Shown: positions 26,414 through 39,538, counted from the stretch's first letter. The stretch is 64,000 nucleotides of DNA from Hemibagrus wyckioides (GCF_019097595.1 NC_080714.1:4487259-4551258), one strand, 5' to 3'. Numbers and translations are program-made. The notes: generated by a model not told the origin, from the sequence alone.

Positions 26414-27990
26414 GTTTATGTAAAAAGATTTTCCCCAAACTCCATCTATGACTGAAAAACAGCTATAATTTGTTTTTCATTTGCATTAAACTAGCATTTA
26501 ATATGTGTTTTATACTTTATACTACCTTTTATGTACAGTTCCTTTATTTTATTGTAGTTTTTGCATGTATTTCTCTTCTTCTTTTTTTTTTACACATTAT
26601 TATATATTTTATTATATTCTCACTTCTTTTCTTTCCACACACTCAGAGCTGTATTCAAATGTATGAAGGGATGAAGTTCTATATGAATAGGGGGTTCTAT
26701 ATGAATCTTCTTCACCTTTTTCCTATTCTTCTTTTGCTTCTTATTCTTATTCTTATTCTTTTACTGGAAGGTTGGAGCAGAATTCTGTTAAGAGATTTTC
26801 CATCCATTTTGACGGTGATAAAAAGCGACCTAACATCAATAGATTAAATACATTTGTTTGTAGATCTACATGTTATTGTATAGCTTCAAATTTCAGTTTT
26901 ATTGGACACATAAACAATCACCAATATAAACCGATGCTTGTCTGACTGTCCGTATCTGCAAAATGGAATCGAAACAAACTAAGAATAGAGGAATAGAACA
27001 GGTAGAAAGGGGGAAAAAATTTATATATAAAAAATATAAATCTATAATATATGGCTACAGATCAGAACAGTATGAGTTTAGTTTATGAATAAAGTGCAAT
27101 TTGTGCTATTAGTGCTGTGCGGTATAAGTAGCGAGTGTTGCGCAGACAAGTACAGAAGACTTATGTGTTGTCCTGGTTGCTAGCTCAAATCTCAGACAGA
27201 AGTTGTGAGCAAAAATCTTAACTTAAACTTGTCAACTATTAAAAGCTGCAAAAAAAGCTTTGAATGATTGAGGAGGTTGCGAAGAACCAAAGGTTAGGGA
27301 AGAGAATGAATGAGTGTGTTCTTTAGTACTTTAGAGACACAATGTGGGACCCTTTGCAGCTGTGTGTGTGTGTGTGTTTGTGTGTGTGTGTTACCTGTCC
27401 GGTACAAATGCCACAATCCTGACTGAGTTCATTCAGCCTGCAGGAAACTGCATGTCTAATCCATTAAGCAGCACAATGAGAGAGGAAGACCTGAGCGTTC
27501 TCAAGGCAATTGGAGAGGGACCTCACCCCATCTTAACTTACACACACATATACTGTGGGTGCCTTTGGCAACATTCTTTCTTGTCTTAAACCATGCTTGG
27601 TTGTACTAATTGATTAAAACAAATGAAATGATGTTCCAAATTCGAACAGAAACATTTCTTGCACTCGTCCTGCAGAACCTCAGCTCTGCATCTTTCATTG
27701 TTTTGCCATCAGCTCTAGATCACCTGATCTTATTACTGGAGAAAATGCAAAAATAGGAAGGGTATGATGTGGCTTTTAACATGGCTTCCATGATGAGAGT
27801 AACTTGGGAAAATAAAATGGCAGGAAAATGTTTATGATGAACCATAAATTGTATAAGTAGCTTTAAAAATACTATATAACTTGTAAAAATGTTATAATAC
27901 TATAATAGCTACATATATTGAAATAATAAATGTGATTTAAAAATCACCCAAGTGTTACCCTTCATCCTTGTGTTAAACAATGTTATGTAA

Positions 27991-28044
<54 letters not shown>

Positions 28045-29059
28045 TAAAGTAATTTATTGAAGCTAAATGGAAAAAAGTGATGTATGAATATATTGGTGTC
28101 TCCTAGATAAAGCATTATCCAACTCTGAATGCCCATCCCAGACTTTATACTACACTTTAACTTTAAATATAATCATTAAATCAAATTATTTTTTTCCATT
28201 ATTGTATAAATCAATTTAAAATCTAATTTTTAAGGTATCTAATATATGTCGTCTATTACACGTTATTAAAAATGTACATTTATTCAACATTCAACTCCTC
28301 CCCCCTCGTTTGGAATCGTTGGAACATTCCAGTAGTCACATGGTCCAAATTTCCTGAAGATCATGTAAAGAAGAAAAATTAAGTTCTCTGGTTCTTTTTT
28401 CTTTACTTTCTGTAATATTGCCTTGATGAAGTCACTTAAAACATCCACATTATCGACTAAAAGGAATTTAATAACGAATTCACCCCAGCTCAGTTAGATA
28501 AAACAAAGCCATAAGATTGATGATTTTTATTGCAAAAGTGACAGAAAACACATTTAAAAACATACCACAAGTTCAGAACTCAGAGGTCCTGTGTAGTTCA
28601 AAACGCTTGATCGGACAAGTCGGATGTGGCCAAGCAGTAAAAACCCAAAAATGTGCGGTGACTTTGAGAAGCCGTGTTTTATCACGGCGGTCCTGCTGTG
28701 TTTGTGCCCCTGAGCAAGACATTTAACCCTAAATCCCAAGTCTGCTGAAACATGTTTCTTGACAGGAAAGGATAGAGACTCATATATTTGATTAGTTTGA
28801 CAGCTTAAGGTACAGCAAAGGGCAGAAGACCATGACGAGGCTGATAAAGATCTTTTCTGGAGCCAGGAGTGTACAGTCATTAGAGGCACTGAATAGAACT
28901 AATGTTTCTCTGTGTAGTATATTCAAAGTGTTTCTTATAGGATGTAGAGGTACCATGGGTGAACTCCCGAGCCTGTGCTGTGGACTCAGATTCCTGTCTG
29001 ATAAGCCAACGTGAAAGCCAAAGAGTTGTTCTGCTGTAGTAGCTTCTCATCCACAAGGT
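26414..29059. other. Spacer with microsatellites
   Basis: AT-rich, with (GT)n at 27361-27390 and (AAT)n at 27996-28040. 28640-28740 ends with GTGCCCCTGAGCAAGACATT, text typical of a fish SINE/retroelement. An island at 27390-27540 is discussed under rejected items. No gene is supported. Confidence 0.4.
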
Positions 29060-29418
29060 TTATGACAAGGGCCAAATTGTGATAGCTAGATGACTGGATC
29101 AGAGCATCTCCAAAACTGCAGCTCTTGTGAGGTGGTCAGTATCTATCAAAAGTGGTCCAAGGAAGGAACAGTGGTGTGCCAGCGACAGGGTCATGGGTGG
29201 CCAAGACTCATTGACGCACATGGGGAAGCGAAGACTGGCCCTTGTGATCCGATCCAACAGACGAGCTACTGATGCTGAAATTGCTGAAGAAGTTAATGTA
29301 GGTTCTGATAGAAAGGTGTCAGAATACACAGTGCATGACGGGTCAGAGCTGTTCTGCCAGCGAACGGGGGACCAACACAATATTAGTCAGGTGGTCATAA
29401 TGTTATGCCTGAGCAGTG
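29060..29418 (+). mobile_element. Tc1-type fragment related to the 8741 element
   Basis: The right end GGTCATAATGTTATGCCTGA lies next to a TA target. The plus strand gives transposase N-terminal-like text (SKEGTVVCQRQGHGWPRLID; EEVNVGSDRKVSEYTVHD) in pieces. The left end is not found, so it is truncated. Confidence 0.75.
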
Positions 29419-29810
29419 TACATTAATGGACCAGTGCAAAACTTGCAGTTTGAGGTAGGAAGTTAAAGTTGTGTGTGTTAATGTGGGCAATATGCATATG
29501 AACACAGTAAAGGTGTGCTTGTGTGTTAATATCCAAGTAGGCAGATAAGAGACCATGGTGGGTCTTGCATATTGTTGATGAGACCAGTTGCAGATAGAAA
29601 GAAAGAAAGGCATGAGGTTTTTGTATCGATAGAGCGCAATATTCTGCAGGAGGGGAGTGCATCGAAAAGATCGTGTCCAGGGTGAGAGGGGTCAGCCACG
29701 ATCTTGACTTTTGTGTATTGTGTTACTGTAGTCTTCTGGCAGCTCTGGTCATTCTTCTCTGTCCTCTCTCGTCTACATGGGGGTGTTTTTTGTGCACTAG
29801 TGGCAGCTTT

Positions 29811-29875
29811 TTGGTGGATTCAAACTCAGAACCTTCCGATCAGTAGGTCTATGCCTTAACCACTAAGCTACCAAG
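29811..29875 (-). repeat. tRNA-derived SINE head
   Basis: The minus strand reads TGGTAGCTTAGTGGTTAAGG (A-box) and then GGTTCTGAGTTTGAATCC (B-box), the internal pol III promoter of a tRNA-like SINE. It cannot fold as a full tRNA because the acceptor stem is not matched. Confidence 0.75.
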
Positions 29876-32170
29876 AAAGAGTTCACTGTCTGTTGAGAAA
29901 AAAAAAAACTAAAACACTCACACACCCGGAGTGCAGTGGGCGAGCCAGCACCTGGACTGGTTATTCGTTCAAGTGTTTTGTCACTGCTCGGCTTGGATTA
30001 ATGGATCTGTCGGTATAGATGTGTGTATTGGCTCTCATCTGTTTCTATTGTCATGAATGTGTGCAGGATAACAGATCAGCAAGCTTTGTTTTACCCTAAT
30101 GGCCTATCATAGGGCGAGTCCAACTGAGAACCAGAGTTGCCTCAAGGGAAGGGGGCAGCACAAGGGGCAGGTGTGACCCCCTCTGGCTCGGTATACGGGT
30201 CTGAACCCAGAAGTGGAATGGAAAAGGTTAATTTACGAGCAACATCTGACTCCGGGGGAGAGATAGCGTATCAGGACACTCACGCTACTTGTTAAAATGG
30301 ACGAGGCGTACACACACACACACACACACACACGTATCAATGGAACCGTTTCACAATTCTTCTGCTTGTTCTGCAGGTGCCCCGTAACGGCCAAATCGAA
30401 TCTTTAACAAGGTATACGCTGTGAAATTGCTGGAAAGTGGTCCGGTTTCAGACTCTTAAATCTTCACCAGGGTCACGGGGCATCGAGCTCCACACAGCGA
30501 AACCAGGGTCATCTGGTCTTCTCTCGCCCCTCTCTTCCTTTCCAGGGTCATGTGGCTTGCAGCACTGTTTGTCACTAGATTAGTGGTCTGGAAGCTCATT
30601 AGGGTGTAAACAGAGGAGGTGGAGAGCTCACATGGAACATCAAACGAGAGCCTAACCACAGGGAAGAGAAATGAAGGGGCAGAAGAGGGGTGAGAGGAAG
30701 GAGAGGGAAATAAGGAATGAGATAGAGAAGGAGATAAACGTGAGCAGATGATGATGATGATGATGATGATGCAAACTTGACTAGCAATGAAATCATTTGC
30801 TTATTCGTGTCTCTTTTAAACCTGTGTAGAAGCAGTTATGGGTTCTTAGCTTCTGAAAATAGGTTTATTTCTGAAACCATTTCCCAAAAATTGAATCCTT
30901 CTGTCAATATTTCTCCAGAGGAACAAACAAGTTTTTGTAGCTACCTGGTTAAACATCACTTTTGGCCATTTATACACGCTTCTTTTCTCTAATAGACCTT
31001 TTCCAATGGCCCTTGTCGGTTTGTTGAACAAATTACCCATAATCCTCCACAATGTTGCTGTTTTCAATGCTGCACTGTATTTAAGTACCTGTAGTAAGTT
31101 TGGTTATGCTTCTTACCCAGGTATAAACAGGACTTTCCTGATGAATATCTGTCTGGATTTGCTACTTTACCAGCACATAAATCTTCAGCAGCGGGCTTTT
31201 CATTCAAAGGCTGTTTATTTAAACCATTTAAAGTGAAGAGAGAAAAAGGGATGATGACAGGATGACTGTTTAGAATCTGAATTATGTGCTCAGAATTATG
31301 TGTTTATGCAAACCGTCCACATGAAGAACGCACTCGAGTGATATTAACAGCCTCATAAGTCAAAGTTACAAGGGTGAGACTTAACTCAGAACAGATGAAG
31401 TTAGCAATCTATTTTAGTTTTAGACATGAAACGTCTTTCCGTAGTAATTTACCCACTGTTTAAAGTTCTTTACATTGTTCTCGAGCTCCACTGTCCAGAT
31501 AAAAGACTTAATGGCTTGGTGCAAGCTAGCTAGCTTTTTCTAGTTGCTAGCTATAGCATTTGTACGAAAAAGGAAATGTTTATATTGCATGCGCAAGGTA
31601 ATTTCAAAACACACCCCTGAACGGTGTGTTCAAGAAAACTAAATTCCGTGCAAAGGACAGAGCATCAAGTGTATTTCAGAATATCTATAAAAACAATAGC
31701 ATGTGTGTTAGCGTAGATCGTTATCGTAACAGCTTATCAACACATGCTGATAGTGAGATAAATGACTTCAGCTGAGACACCATTCTAATCTCTCTTATAT
31801 AGACAGCTGCGTAACAAAAACTCGCTGATTTTTCTTTCTGTCTCTGTAAGAGTGTGTGTGTGTGTGTGTGTCCTTGAACAAACTCATGCTCCAGCAAGGC
31901 CTCTTTGTTTTGATGGATAAGGGGCGAGTCGACTCTATTGTCTAGACGAGTTTTCAGCTTGGACACACACACACACACACACTACACTAAATTATGGACA
32001 TGGTTATGTGACTCTTGGAGTGTGTGAGAGTGTAAAATGGAATCTGACGTCTGGATGTTTTTACAAGCGAAAGAGACAGAAGACTCGAATACACACAACA
32101 CTGTTAAATAGTACACACACACACACACACACACACACTGTGCTTCAAACTTCCATCACTGCTTTTTAAT

Positions 32171-32201
<31 letters not shown>

Positions 32202-33459
32202 ACCTATCTCTCTCTCTCTCTCTGTCTCCACCCCTGAGTGAGAACAAATTGTTGCAGTAATGTGGTGTGTATCAGATGACAGTTTGCCACCCTTTGATGT
32301 TCAGAAGTGTGTGAGTACTGAGGTCTGGGTTCTCAAAACACACACACACACACACTTTGCTTCAATAGATCAGTACACTGGAACTATAAGGCTAGTCGAC
32401 TAATCACTCACAGTCCCTCACTGACGTCATACACACTTGATGAGATGATTTAGAACACAGTGACTTACACAAAGTGAACTGTAATGTTATGGAGGCGGAC
32501 ATTTAGGATATCCAGTATCACTATTTGTCTATTTTCATCCCAGGCCTCCCATGTGTCCTAAATTACTTATAGGTCTATTTCATAGTCTAACTTGAAGCAA
32601 CTGTATGTGGGAAGTGTTTTAGAAAAAAGGCTGAGATAAACACCATGAGAATAACTACATTAGCTTCTTCGCTCCAGAAGAAAACTTGTTGGTTGATTGA
32701 ATATTTGGTTCCTTTAATCATCTCAATTTATGCAAAGAAAGTGGATTTAATTGGTGACAATCTTGAAAATTTGTTTTGTAGAAGTTTGTGCAGTGATGAA
32801 GGAGGATACATGCTTTTGGTTGTCCTCATGAGGATTTGCAGCTGTGGCACTAACACACACACACACACGTGCACACACACACACACACACACTTTATGAG
32901 TTCACATGGTAATTGGTCTGTAATGAACCATGAAAACACATCTAACCAAGTTAAATAAGTTCACAATCCAGGAGTTACTTCATTTCAAAGACCTCTTTGT
33001 CCTCTTTGTGTCTCTTCAGATTTCTCCCGCCTGCCCTTAACTGAAACTGTCTCCTTCCTTTTTTTTTATCAAGCACAGATAATGTAGCAGAAACACACAG
33101 TAACTAATCACGCATTCGCATGCACATTCAGGCGCTAGTAAGATAGCATGTTCCCGTCAGTGCTTTGGGGTCTCTGCCTGGTTTAACCCAGTGACCTGAT
33201 GTTTATATATACATATGATGTTCAACCAAGATGTGTTTGTGTTATAAAGTTTTGCACTCTAGCTAATGATTTTAGTAAAGTAGCTGAGGCTAAGTGTTAG
33301 AGCTTGTTTAAAAAAAAGTCACTTGTCTACATCATCACAGTGCTTCAGAAGGAGTTATTTGGATCGGTGATTCTATTTGTATCTAAACAGATGTTTTATT
33401 AAAGCTAAGAGCAGTGTCCCATATTAAAATCCAGTCTGAAGCTCAACCCTCAGTGGCTG
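29876..33459. other. Gene-poor spacer with CA and TC repeats
   Basis: (CA)n at 30310-30333, 31963-31982, 32112-32139, 32338-32356 and 32853-32891; (TC)n at 32176-32223; (GAT)n at 30747-30771. Open frames here are short and cross repeats. No exon can be named. Confidence 0.45.
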
Positions 33460-33520
33460 GGTTTGGTTCTCTGCCTGGGAATCGAACCCAGGCCACGGTG
33501 TTGAGAGAGTGGGATCTTTA
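33440..33520 (-). repeat. tRNA-derived repeat fragment
   Basis: The minus strand has GCCTGGGTTCGATTCCCAGG, a perfect T-arm with a 5-bp stem, followed by AGAGAACCAAACCCAGCCAC, typical of a fish SINE body. No A-box is found, so it is a truncated repeat and not a tRNA gene. Confidence 0.6.
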
Positions 33521-33847
33521 AATTTATGTGAGAGCAATTAAGGAGTAAAGATAACCTGATGTTAAAACTAATCTTTTGTTAGTTCTTCACCTTTGTAAAA
33601 TATAAAGGCAGTAGTATGAACTTTACTATCATTCCATCTTATGTCATCTCAGGGAGTTTTTCTTCACCAGTGTGAGGTCATCTCTGTATGGGATCTAAAT
33701 CTACATCTCCATGCTGTCATTTTTGACTACATCACCACGCTCACACTGAAAAGGAAAATAAAACAACACTACCTAATGACCAAAGTCATGATTCATGTGA
33801 TCGCCTAAACCATCCAAAACCTCCTTCATTTGGATGTGTGTCAGAGG

Positions 33848-33930
33848 ATTTGTGGTAGTTTGGCATTTGAATTTACAACCTTATAATCACTGAGAAAAGA
33901 CCTTAATCACTGAGCTATCATGGCCGCGGT
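33848..33930 (-). repeat. tRNA-derived SINE head, degenerate
   Basis: The minus strand reads GATAGCTCAGTGATTAAGGT and, about 25 bases on, GGTTGTAAATTCAAATGCC, an A-box/B-box pair of the same layout as 29811-29875. Confidence 0.6.
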
Positions 33931-34264
33931 CATTATGCCAGTTTCGCTCGGTGTGAAAGTTAGCAGATTAGCCCCACACTGAGCTCAATATTAAGGCTTG
34001 TTTTCTCAGATGACATCACTGACATCACATTTCTCCACTGATCGGATTACCTCGTTACGTCTTTGTCTCCCAGATCGCGTGTGCATATGTGTGCTCCTCA
34101 GACAAATTGGCCAGAAACAATCCAGGGATGTTTATCTTGGGATTAACACCTCTCACCACGGCCAAGTTCAGTGACATGGGCGAGAAGCGTTCGGGGTTTC
34201 TCCCTCCTCTCTTTGATCTGGATATGATGGTAGGGTCTGCTTCGGTGTAGAGAGACAGGCTTGC

Positions 34265-34308
34265 TGGGTATGCTTTTAGTGAGTGTGTGTGTGTGTGTGT
34301 GTGTGTTT
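34265..34308. repeat. (GT)n microsatellite
   Basis: About 14 GT units next to the exon-like segment 34074-34250. Confidence 0.9.
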
Positions 34309-34619
34309 CACCCCTCCCCCTCACCCCTCTCATTCGTCTTCTCGGTGTTTCTCAATATGCATCTGTGTTTGTTTTTGTGTTCTCATGTACTTGCTTAAAC
34401 ACGATTTTCCACTACACAAGTTGTTTCCAGTTCTGTAGAACGTAAACACTTTAAAGCATCTCACACACACACACACACACACACAAAAATACTCTGAATC
34501 AGCACTGACAGCAAGAGTAAGCCCTTTGTTATTTATTTTAAGCAAGACGTTAAAATCTGATCAGAAGTCAGAAATAGCTAATAAAGGCATCAGATATTTA
34601 CTGGTGTGATTCTGCTTTT

Positions 34620-35115
34620 GGTATTCAGCTAGATTAACTAGCTAGCACACACTTCTGTGGTAATATTAGCTAGCCAGTAATAGCCTCCTGTTGTAAAGTT
34701 AGTTAGTCATAACCTTCTGCGCTAGCTATTAATGATCTTTTCTGGTTAAACTAGTTAGTAATACGTTTCGGTTGTATATATAGCTAATTAGTGATAACCA
34801 CCTGTGGTAAAATTAGCTAGTAATAAAGTCCTGTGGTAAAATTATCTAGCTAGGAACTCATGTTTATAATATTAGCTAGCTAGTAGGAAAATTTGTTTGA
34901 TAGTAATAAGCCCCTAAGTTAAAAAAAAATCATTGCTAGTAAAAAGCTCCTGTGGTAAAATTAACTATTAATAAATTCCTGTGGTAAAATTATTAAGCTA
35001 GCGGTAACCTCCTATAATCACAATAACCCTGTATGGTAAAATTTGTTATTAATAACCCCCTGTGCTAAAATTAAGAAGCTAGCAATAACTTTCTGTGCTA
35101 TATTAGCTAGATTTA
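34620..35115. repeat. Degenerate AT-rich minisatellite
   Basis: A loose unit of about 30-45 bp, roughly TAGCTAGTAATAA plus CCTCCTGTGGTAAAATT, recurs about 12 times, for example at 34801, 34840, 34950, 34980 and 35030. Copies differ much more than in the 23.6-kb array. Confidence 0.7.
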
Positions 35116-38100
35116 ACAGATGGAAGATTTTGGCTACTTAACTCAAGTTACCACAGGATGAACTTGCTAGCTAACTAACAAAATAAATAAGCGTATATTT
35201 TAGTAATTTCTTGTAGCAGAAATGCAAGTCAGTTTGAGTATCCTTGGTGTTGAGAAACAGCTGTTTACCATCATTGATGAAAAATGTCATGTTACAGTGC
35301 ACACACACACACACACACAAAAGGGCAAGGCTCATCCCAGCGCAATTCTTTCTTAGCATGGGTGAAATGAATCACCATCTTCTTGATCACATGCTGTGTC
35401 TGTGAGAGGGAGGGAGAGAGCAAGAGATAGAGAGAGAGAGATTGTCTCTGTCTGCATTCCTGTTGGACCTGATCTTGAACTGGCGTCTCTGGAGAAGCAG
35501 GCCCACTCCACCCGTAAAAAGTTTCGTCTCTGTCGTAGACAGGAACAAGGACGCTACACTCGACGGCACACATCAGTCAAATTCTAATCAAAACTTTTGG
35601 AAACCAGTGACTGAAAAAAACCCTCCCCTAAAGTACATGAAAGTGACCAGACACCTGCTACCGACTGTTGCTATGCCCTGTGTAATCGTCCACTAGCGCT
35701 TTTAGTCAGTATGTGAAAGCTTCTTTGATAAATCGTCTTTTTTAACATTATAAGCACTTATACCACATGTATAACTCTATATAACTCTTTAGACCACATG
35801 TGGATGAGACTGTTAGCTAAACATATGGACAATTATTCTTTTCAATCAATTAGTTCTTTCTAATGAATGTTACTATGGGGTTTGGTAACCGGAGTCAATT
35901 AAGTACAAATAAGTGCAAAAGTTTGCACATCCCATGGTTTCTGAGTGAAAAAGACAACAATATTTTATCAATGGTAAAACATACAGACATGATAACTACT
36001 GAAACATTTTACCATCCAGCAAATACGATCATTTTTATAACTTATACATTAATCAGACTAGTTGATTTATCAGGTAATCAGGCCTGCCTTACTGCCTATT
36101 GTTCTTAAGCAAATAGAAACTAAATATACATACGCTATTTTTCGATTGTTGTTGACTTTCATTTGTATGATTTAGCTACAAAAGAAATTGAAGTAAAAAA
36201 ATATATATACACAAGGCAAAATCATCTAAAATAAATAGCTTGGATATAACTTTTGCTACGAGGATCTAACTACAATTAAAAGAGATTTAGTTATAATTGT
36301 AGCTGGCGCATTATTCAAAATGTGTATTTTTATACTTCAAACATCTTAACACGCACCATTTAATTTTTTATCTTCGCTAATTTATCCTGACGGTACACAA
36401 ACATTCGCACTGGCCTGTGTTAAATTACACGGCGTCTCAGTATGATTCCACTTAATAAGCTGGTTTGATCGTCAATCTAAAATAAACATTACTGATTACA
36501 TCTCTAGTCATGCAATCATCAGGTTCTTTAATTGAGAGTTCACTCATTTAACCATTTACACTGAGGATCATCCCAGAAAAGCTGAGCTAAATTGTTTAAA
36601 AACACAAGCGCCTGCCTAGTTTTCCCTTCTTTACCTTTATATTTCACAGAAATGTAAACGTAACCTGTTCCTTTAACTGTCATTAATTCCTCATTGATTT
36701 CATTACGAATTGCTCTGTGAGTCGGAGAGTGATGTCTCAGCACTTTTAAAGAATGTGTGTGCTTTGCAGGACTGGATTTGGGTGGGGGGGTTGTTGCGAG
36801 AGGACGCTTAAAACAAATGACAAAAACCATCCCCCTTGCGAAACGTCCGTTCCTCCCTGGATCTCTTTTGAAAACATTTTATATTAAATGTGTATACTCA
36901 GTAAACTATGCAAATTGTTTTGTTTTTTTTTAAATGCTGAGGCGTTATTAACATGGTTAAAGTGATCGTTTATTAATCCCGGGGAATGTCTTGCCTTGCT
37001 GAATGCCTTATTATGCAATTATGCATGTTTATATCACATTAATTAGGCTAACTATCTGATTCAGGTGGGTTTTTTTTATGACTGCCAGGAAACATTAGAT
37101 GCTAGCCACTTAATTATATGCTAACACTAAAGTTTTTCCCCTAGTTTACTTTTTTTTTTTTACTGTTCAACCGCTGTATGCTTGTGGTTTATAAACGTTC
37201 TCGCATGTGTGTGAGTCTGATAAATAGCCTTCCCATTCAGTCTTTAACCGAAATATTAACTGATGATTACACACACACACACACAAGGATGTACTTTATA
37301 TGCAATTACACAAGACACAAATGTTTGCTTTGCTCCATAATATCTTTAATGCAGTAGTTAGTTACAGAAAGATCAGCAAAAATAAAACATTTCATGAGCC
37401 CTACTTTATCTGGAGAGCAGCGTCACCCTGACCCCCTCCTTGCTTTCCTCACCTCTCTCCCTTTCCAAGAGACATTTGTCAGCTGCCATCTGTCTGTCTG
37501 CCCCGTCTCCTCCTCCTCCTCCTCCTCCCTTGTCTCTGACCACTCTTTAAACTATCTAATTAAGTTGCAACACCTTTACTTTAGTTACTTGTGCCCCCCC
37601 CCAAGCACACACACACACGCTTTGAAGCTTTCATCAGCAAACACACAAACACAACCAGGAAGAAGGGCTCATTAAGCAAACTCATACATTTATATCATCG
37701 TTTTACACAAGTGCTACAGATGCTAAACGTGTTTTTTTGAAGTAGGAAAATACTGTACAATTTGTAGTCTTAGACCAGTGTACATACACACACATGCATA
37801 CACACACACACACACACACACATCCATATACTAGCCGTAGATTTCACCTCCGTGGAGTTGAAAACTGAAGCAAAAATAGTTCCTCCTCATACAGTTTGCA
37901 TACACGCTCTCATACACCATTATTCCTACAGTAGAATACACAACCCTGGGAGTATTATTTACAAGCTGTACAGATAATGAACTGTTTCTTTACAGAGACA
38001 CAGAGAGAGAGAGAGAGAGAGAGACTCAAAAGTCCAAAAGTCACAATAATGTTCATGTTTGAGGCTCAGCCTGGATGAGTCAAGCCACCAGAATGGACCA

Positions 38101-38179
38101 GCCGTCTGGTCGCTCCCCATTTCTCCTCTCACCTCCGTTTTTTTATCCTTCCCCTCGTCTCCTTCTGCTCTTTTTCTCC
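35116..38179. other. Spacer downstream of the apelin receptor gene
   Basis: It includes the presumed aplnr 3' UTR nearest 38179, (CA)n at 35299-35319, 37270-37286 and 37797-37822, and (GA)n at 38002-38023. No gene is supported. The 35400-35700 island has open frames in several phases without family motifs. Confidence 0.4.
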
Positions 38180-39262
38180 TCACACTTTGGTGGCAAGCGA
38201 GTGCAACTCGGACTTCTGGGTCTGTGCGCTGAGAGTAGATGAGGCAGAGCTGACGTGACCGTGCACAACCTTCTTCAGGCTGAGCAGGCAGAGGCAGCGC
38301 GAGCGGAAACGCAGGTCGAAGAAGGCATAGAGGAATGGGTTGAGGCAGCTGTTGATGTACGCCAGGCAGGTGGCATACGGGTGAGCCAGCAGCAGGAAAT
38401 GCAGGAAACCACAAGAGGTTGGAGCCAGCCCCAGGTATGACAGCGCATCCATGCTCTTCAGCACATGGAAAGGCGTCCAGCAGAGGGCGAAGACCACCAC
38501 CAGAGTAGTGATGATCTTCAGGAGGCGCCGCTTTTTCTGATCTTCCTTGCGCAGGTGGCCAAAGTGGCGTGCCACCGTACAGCCAATCAAGCAGTAGCAC
38601 ACGGTCATGGCCATAAAGGGGAGCAAGAAACCAAGAGCTGAGGAAGACAAGCTCAAACCGGCGATCCATAGTGACTCGTGGCGCTGATTCAGGGTCACCA
38701 GGCTGAAGTCCATGGCGCAGGTGGTGCGGTTGCTGACCGCATCATCCACTGTGGTGCGAAAGAGCAGAGTAGGTGCTGCGAGAGTTCCGGAAAGCAGCCA
38801 AATGGCACCGAGTGATACCATCACAGTGCCTCTGGATCGAAGATGGTTGCTGCTCAGTGAGTGCACAATGGCCAGGTAGCGATCAAAGCTCAAGCAGGTG
38901 AGGCAAAAGACACTGGCATACATGTTCACCAGCACCACGTAGCTGCTGATCTTGCAAAGCGCCACACCGAAAGGCCAGTGATACCCCAGTGCCGTGTACG
39001 CAGCCCACAGCGGCAGGGTCACCACAAAGGTCAGGTCGGCCAAAGCCAGGTTGCCGATGTAGACGTCTGCAGCGCGGCGCTTGGACTTGGCCGAACGCCA
39101 CATGGTGAAGATGACCATCCCGTTCCCGGATAGACCGAGGATGAAGATGAGCATGTAGAGTACAGGGATGAGGGAGTAGGATGGCTCCCACTCTGAGTAG
39201 TCGCACGCCGTCTCGTTGTCTTCATAATAATCGTAGCTGTCGGGGTATTCCGTGGGATCCAT
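38180..39262 (-). CDS. aplnr: Apelin receptor (class A GPCR)
   Basis: An intronless ORF of 360 residues, matching the 359-380 residue range of the family. It binds apelin and Elabela/Toddler at the plasma membrane, couples mainly to Gi and acts in heart and vessel development. The start is MDPTEYPDSYDYYEDNETAC: an acidic, Tyr-rich extracellular tail with an NET glycosylation site. Next come TM1 (YMLIFILGLSGNGMVIFTMW), TM2 (YIGNLALADLTFVVTLPLWA), TM3 (SYVVLVNMYASVFCLTCLSF) ending in FDRYLAIV, TM6 with FALCWTPFHVLKSMD, and TM7 with NSCLNPFLYAFFDLRFR, nearly identical to the mammalian receptor. The tail is Ser-rich. The frame stays open 62 codons further upstream to 39448, but that part lacks family similarity and the Asp-rich start is preferred. 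Teleosts have more than one aplnr and I cannot assign a paralogue. Confidence 0.95.
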   Translation of the reverse strand: MDPTEYPDSYDYYEDNETACDYSEWEPSYSLIPVLYMLIFILGLSGNGMVIFTMWRSAKSKRRAADVYIGNLALADLTFVVTLPLWAAYTALGYHWPFGVALCKISSYVVLVNMYASVFCLTCLSFDRYLAIVHSLSSNHLRSRGTVMVSLGAIWLLSGTLAAPTLLFRTTVDDAVSNRTTCAMDFSLVTLNQRHESLWIAGLSLSSSALGFLLPFMAMTVCYCLIGCTVARHFGHLRKEDQKKRRLLKIITTLVVVFALCWTPFHVLKSMDALSYLGLAPTSCGFLHFLLLAHPYATCLAYINSCLNPFLYAFFDLRFRSRCLCLLSLKKVVHGHVSSASSTLSAQTQKSELHSLATKV

Positions 39263-39499
39263 TGGATAAAGGTGGCAGCGTCTGGGTTCCACAAAGTTTT
39301 TAAAAAAGTCCTGTTTGAAGAAGTCTTCCTTTAGTCCAGGTAAGCTTGTAAAACTGCAGAACCAAAAGTTCCTCGGCTGCAAAAGGGCAACTTGTTGGCT
39401 TTCCTCTGTGAACAGAAGTCTCTCTGTGAAGTTCTGCACCGTGCACACATGGGCAGCAGGATAGAGAAAGAGAGAGAGAGCAAGAGAGAGAGTGTGTGT

Positions 39500-39535
39500 T
39501 TAAGTGAAGGGGGGAGAGCCACCCGGCCTATTTAA
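39500..39535 (-). promoter_or_regulatory. Possible aplnr core promoter
   Basis: The minus strand has GGTTAAATAGGCC at about 39526-39538, a TATA-like box some 265 bases before the ATG, followed by a (GA/CT)-rich leader. A start near 39500 would give a 5' UTR of about 240 nt. Inferred from sequence and position only. Confidence 0.35.
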
Positions 39536-39538
39536 CCT

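Noticed and set aside
27390..27545. Unique island with GACAG|gtaac on the minus strand, possibly a non-coding exon
   Set aside because: A donor alone is weak evidence; there is no open frame with family features and no acceptor I would trust.
33440..33520. Possible tRNA gene because of the perfect T-arm
   Set aside because: No A-box, D-arm or matching acceptor stem; the flank is SINE body.
38255..39294. Other open frames across the aplnr gene, both strands
   Set aside because: They are shadows of the GPCR frame in GC-richer coding DNA and have no family motifs.
38180..39448. Longer aplnr reading from the Met at 39448 (422 residues)
   Set aside because: The extra 62 codons have no similarity to the receptor's N-terminus; the Asp/Tyr-rich start at 39262 gives the usual family length.
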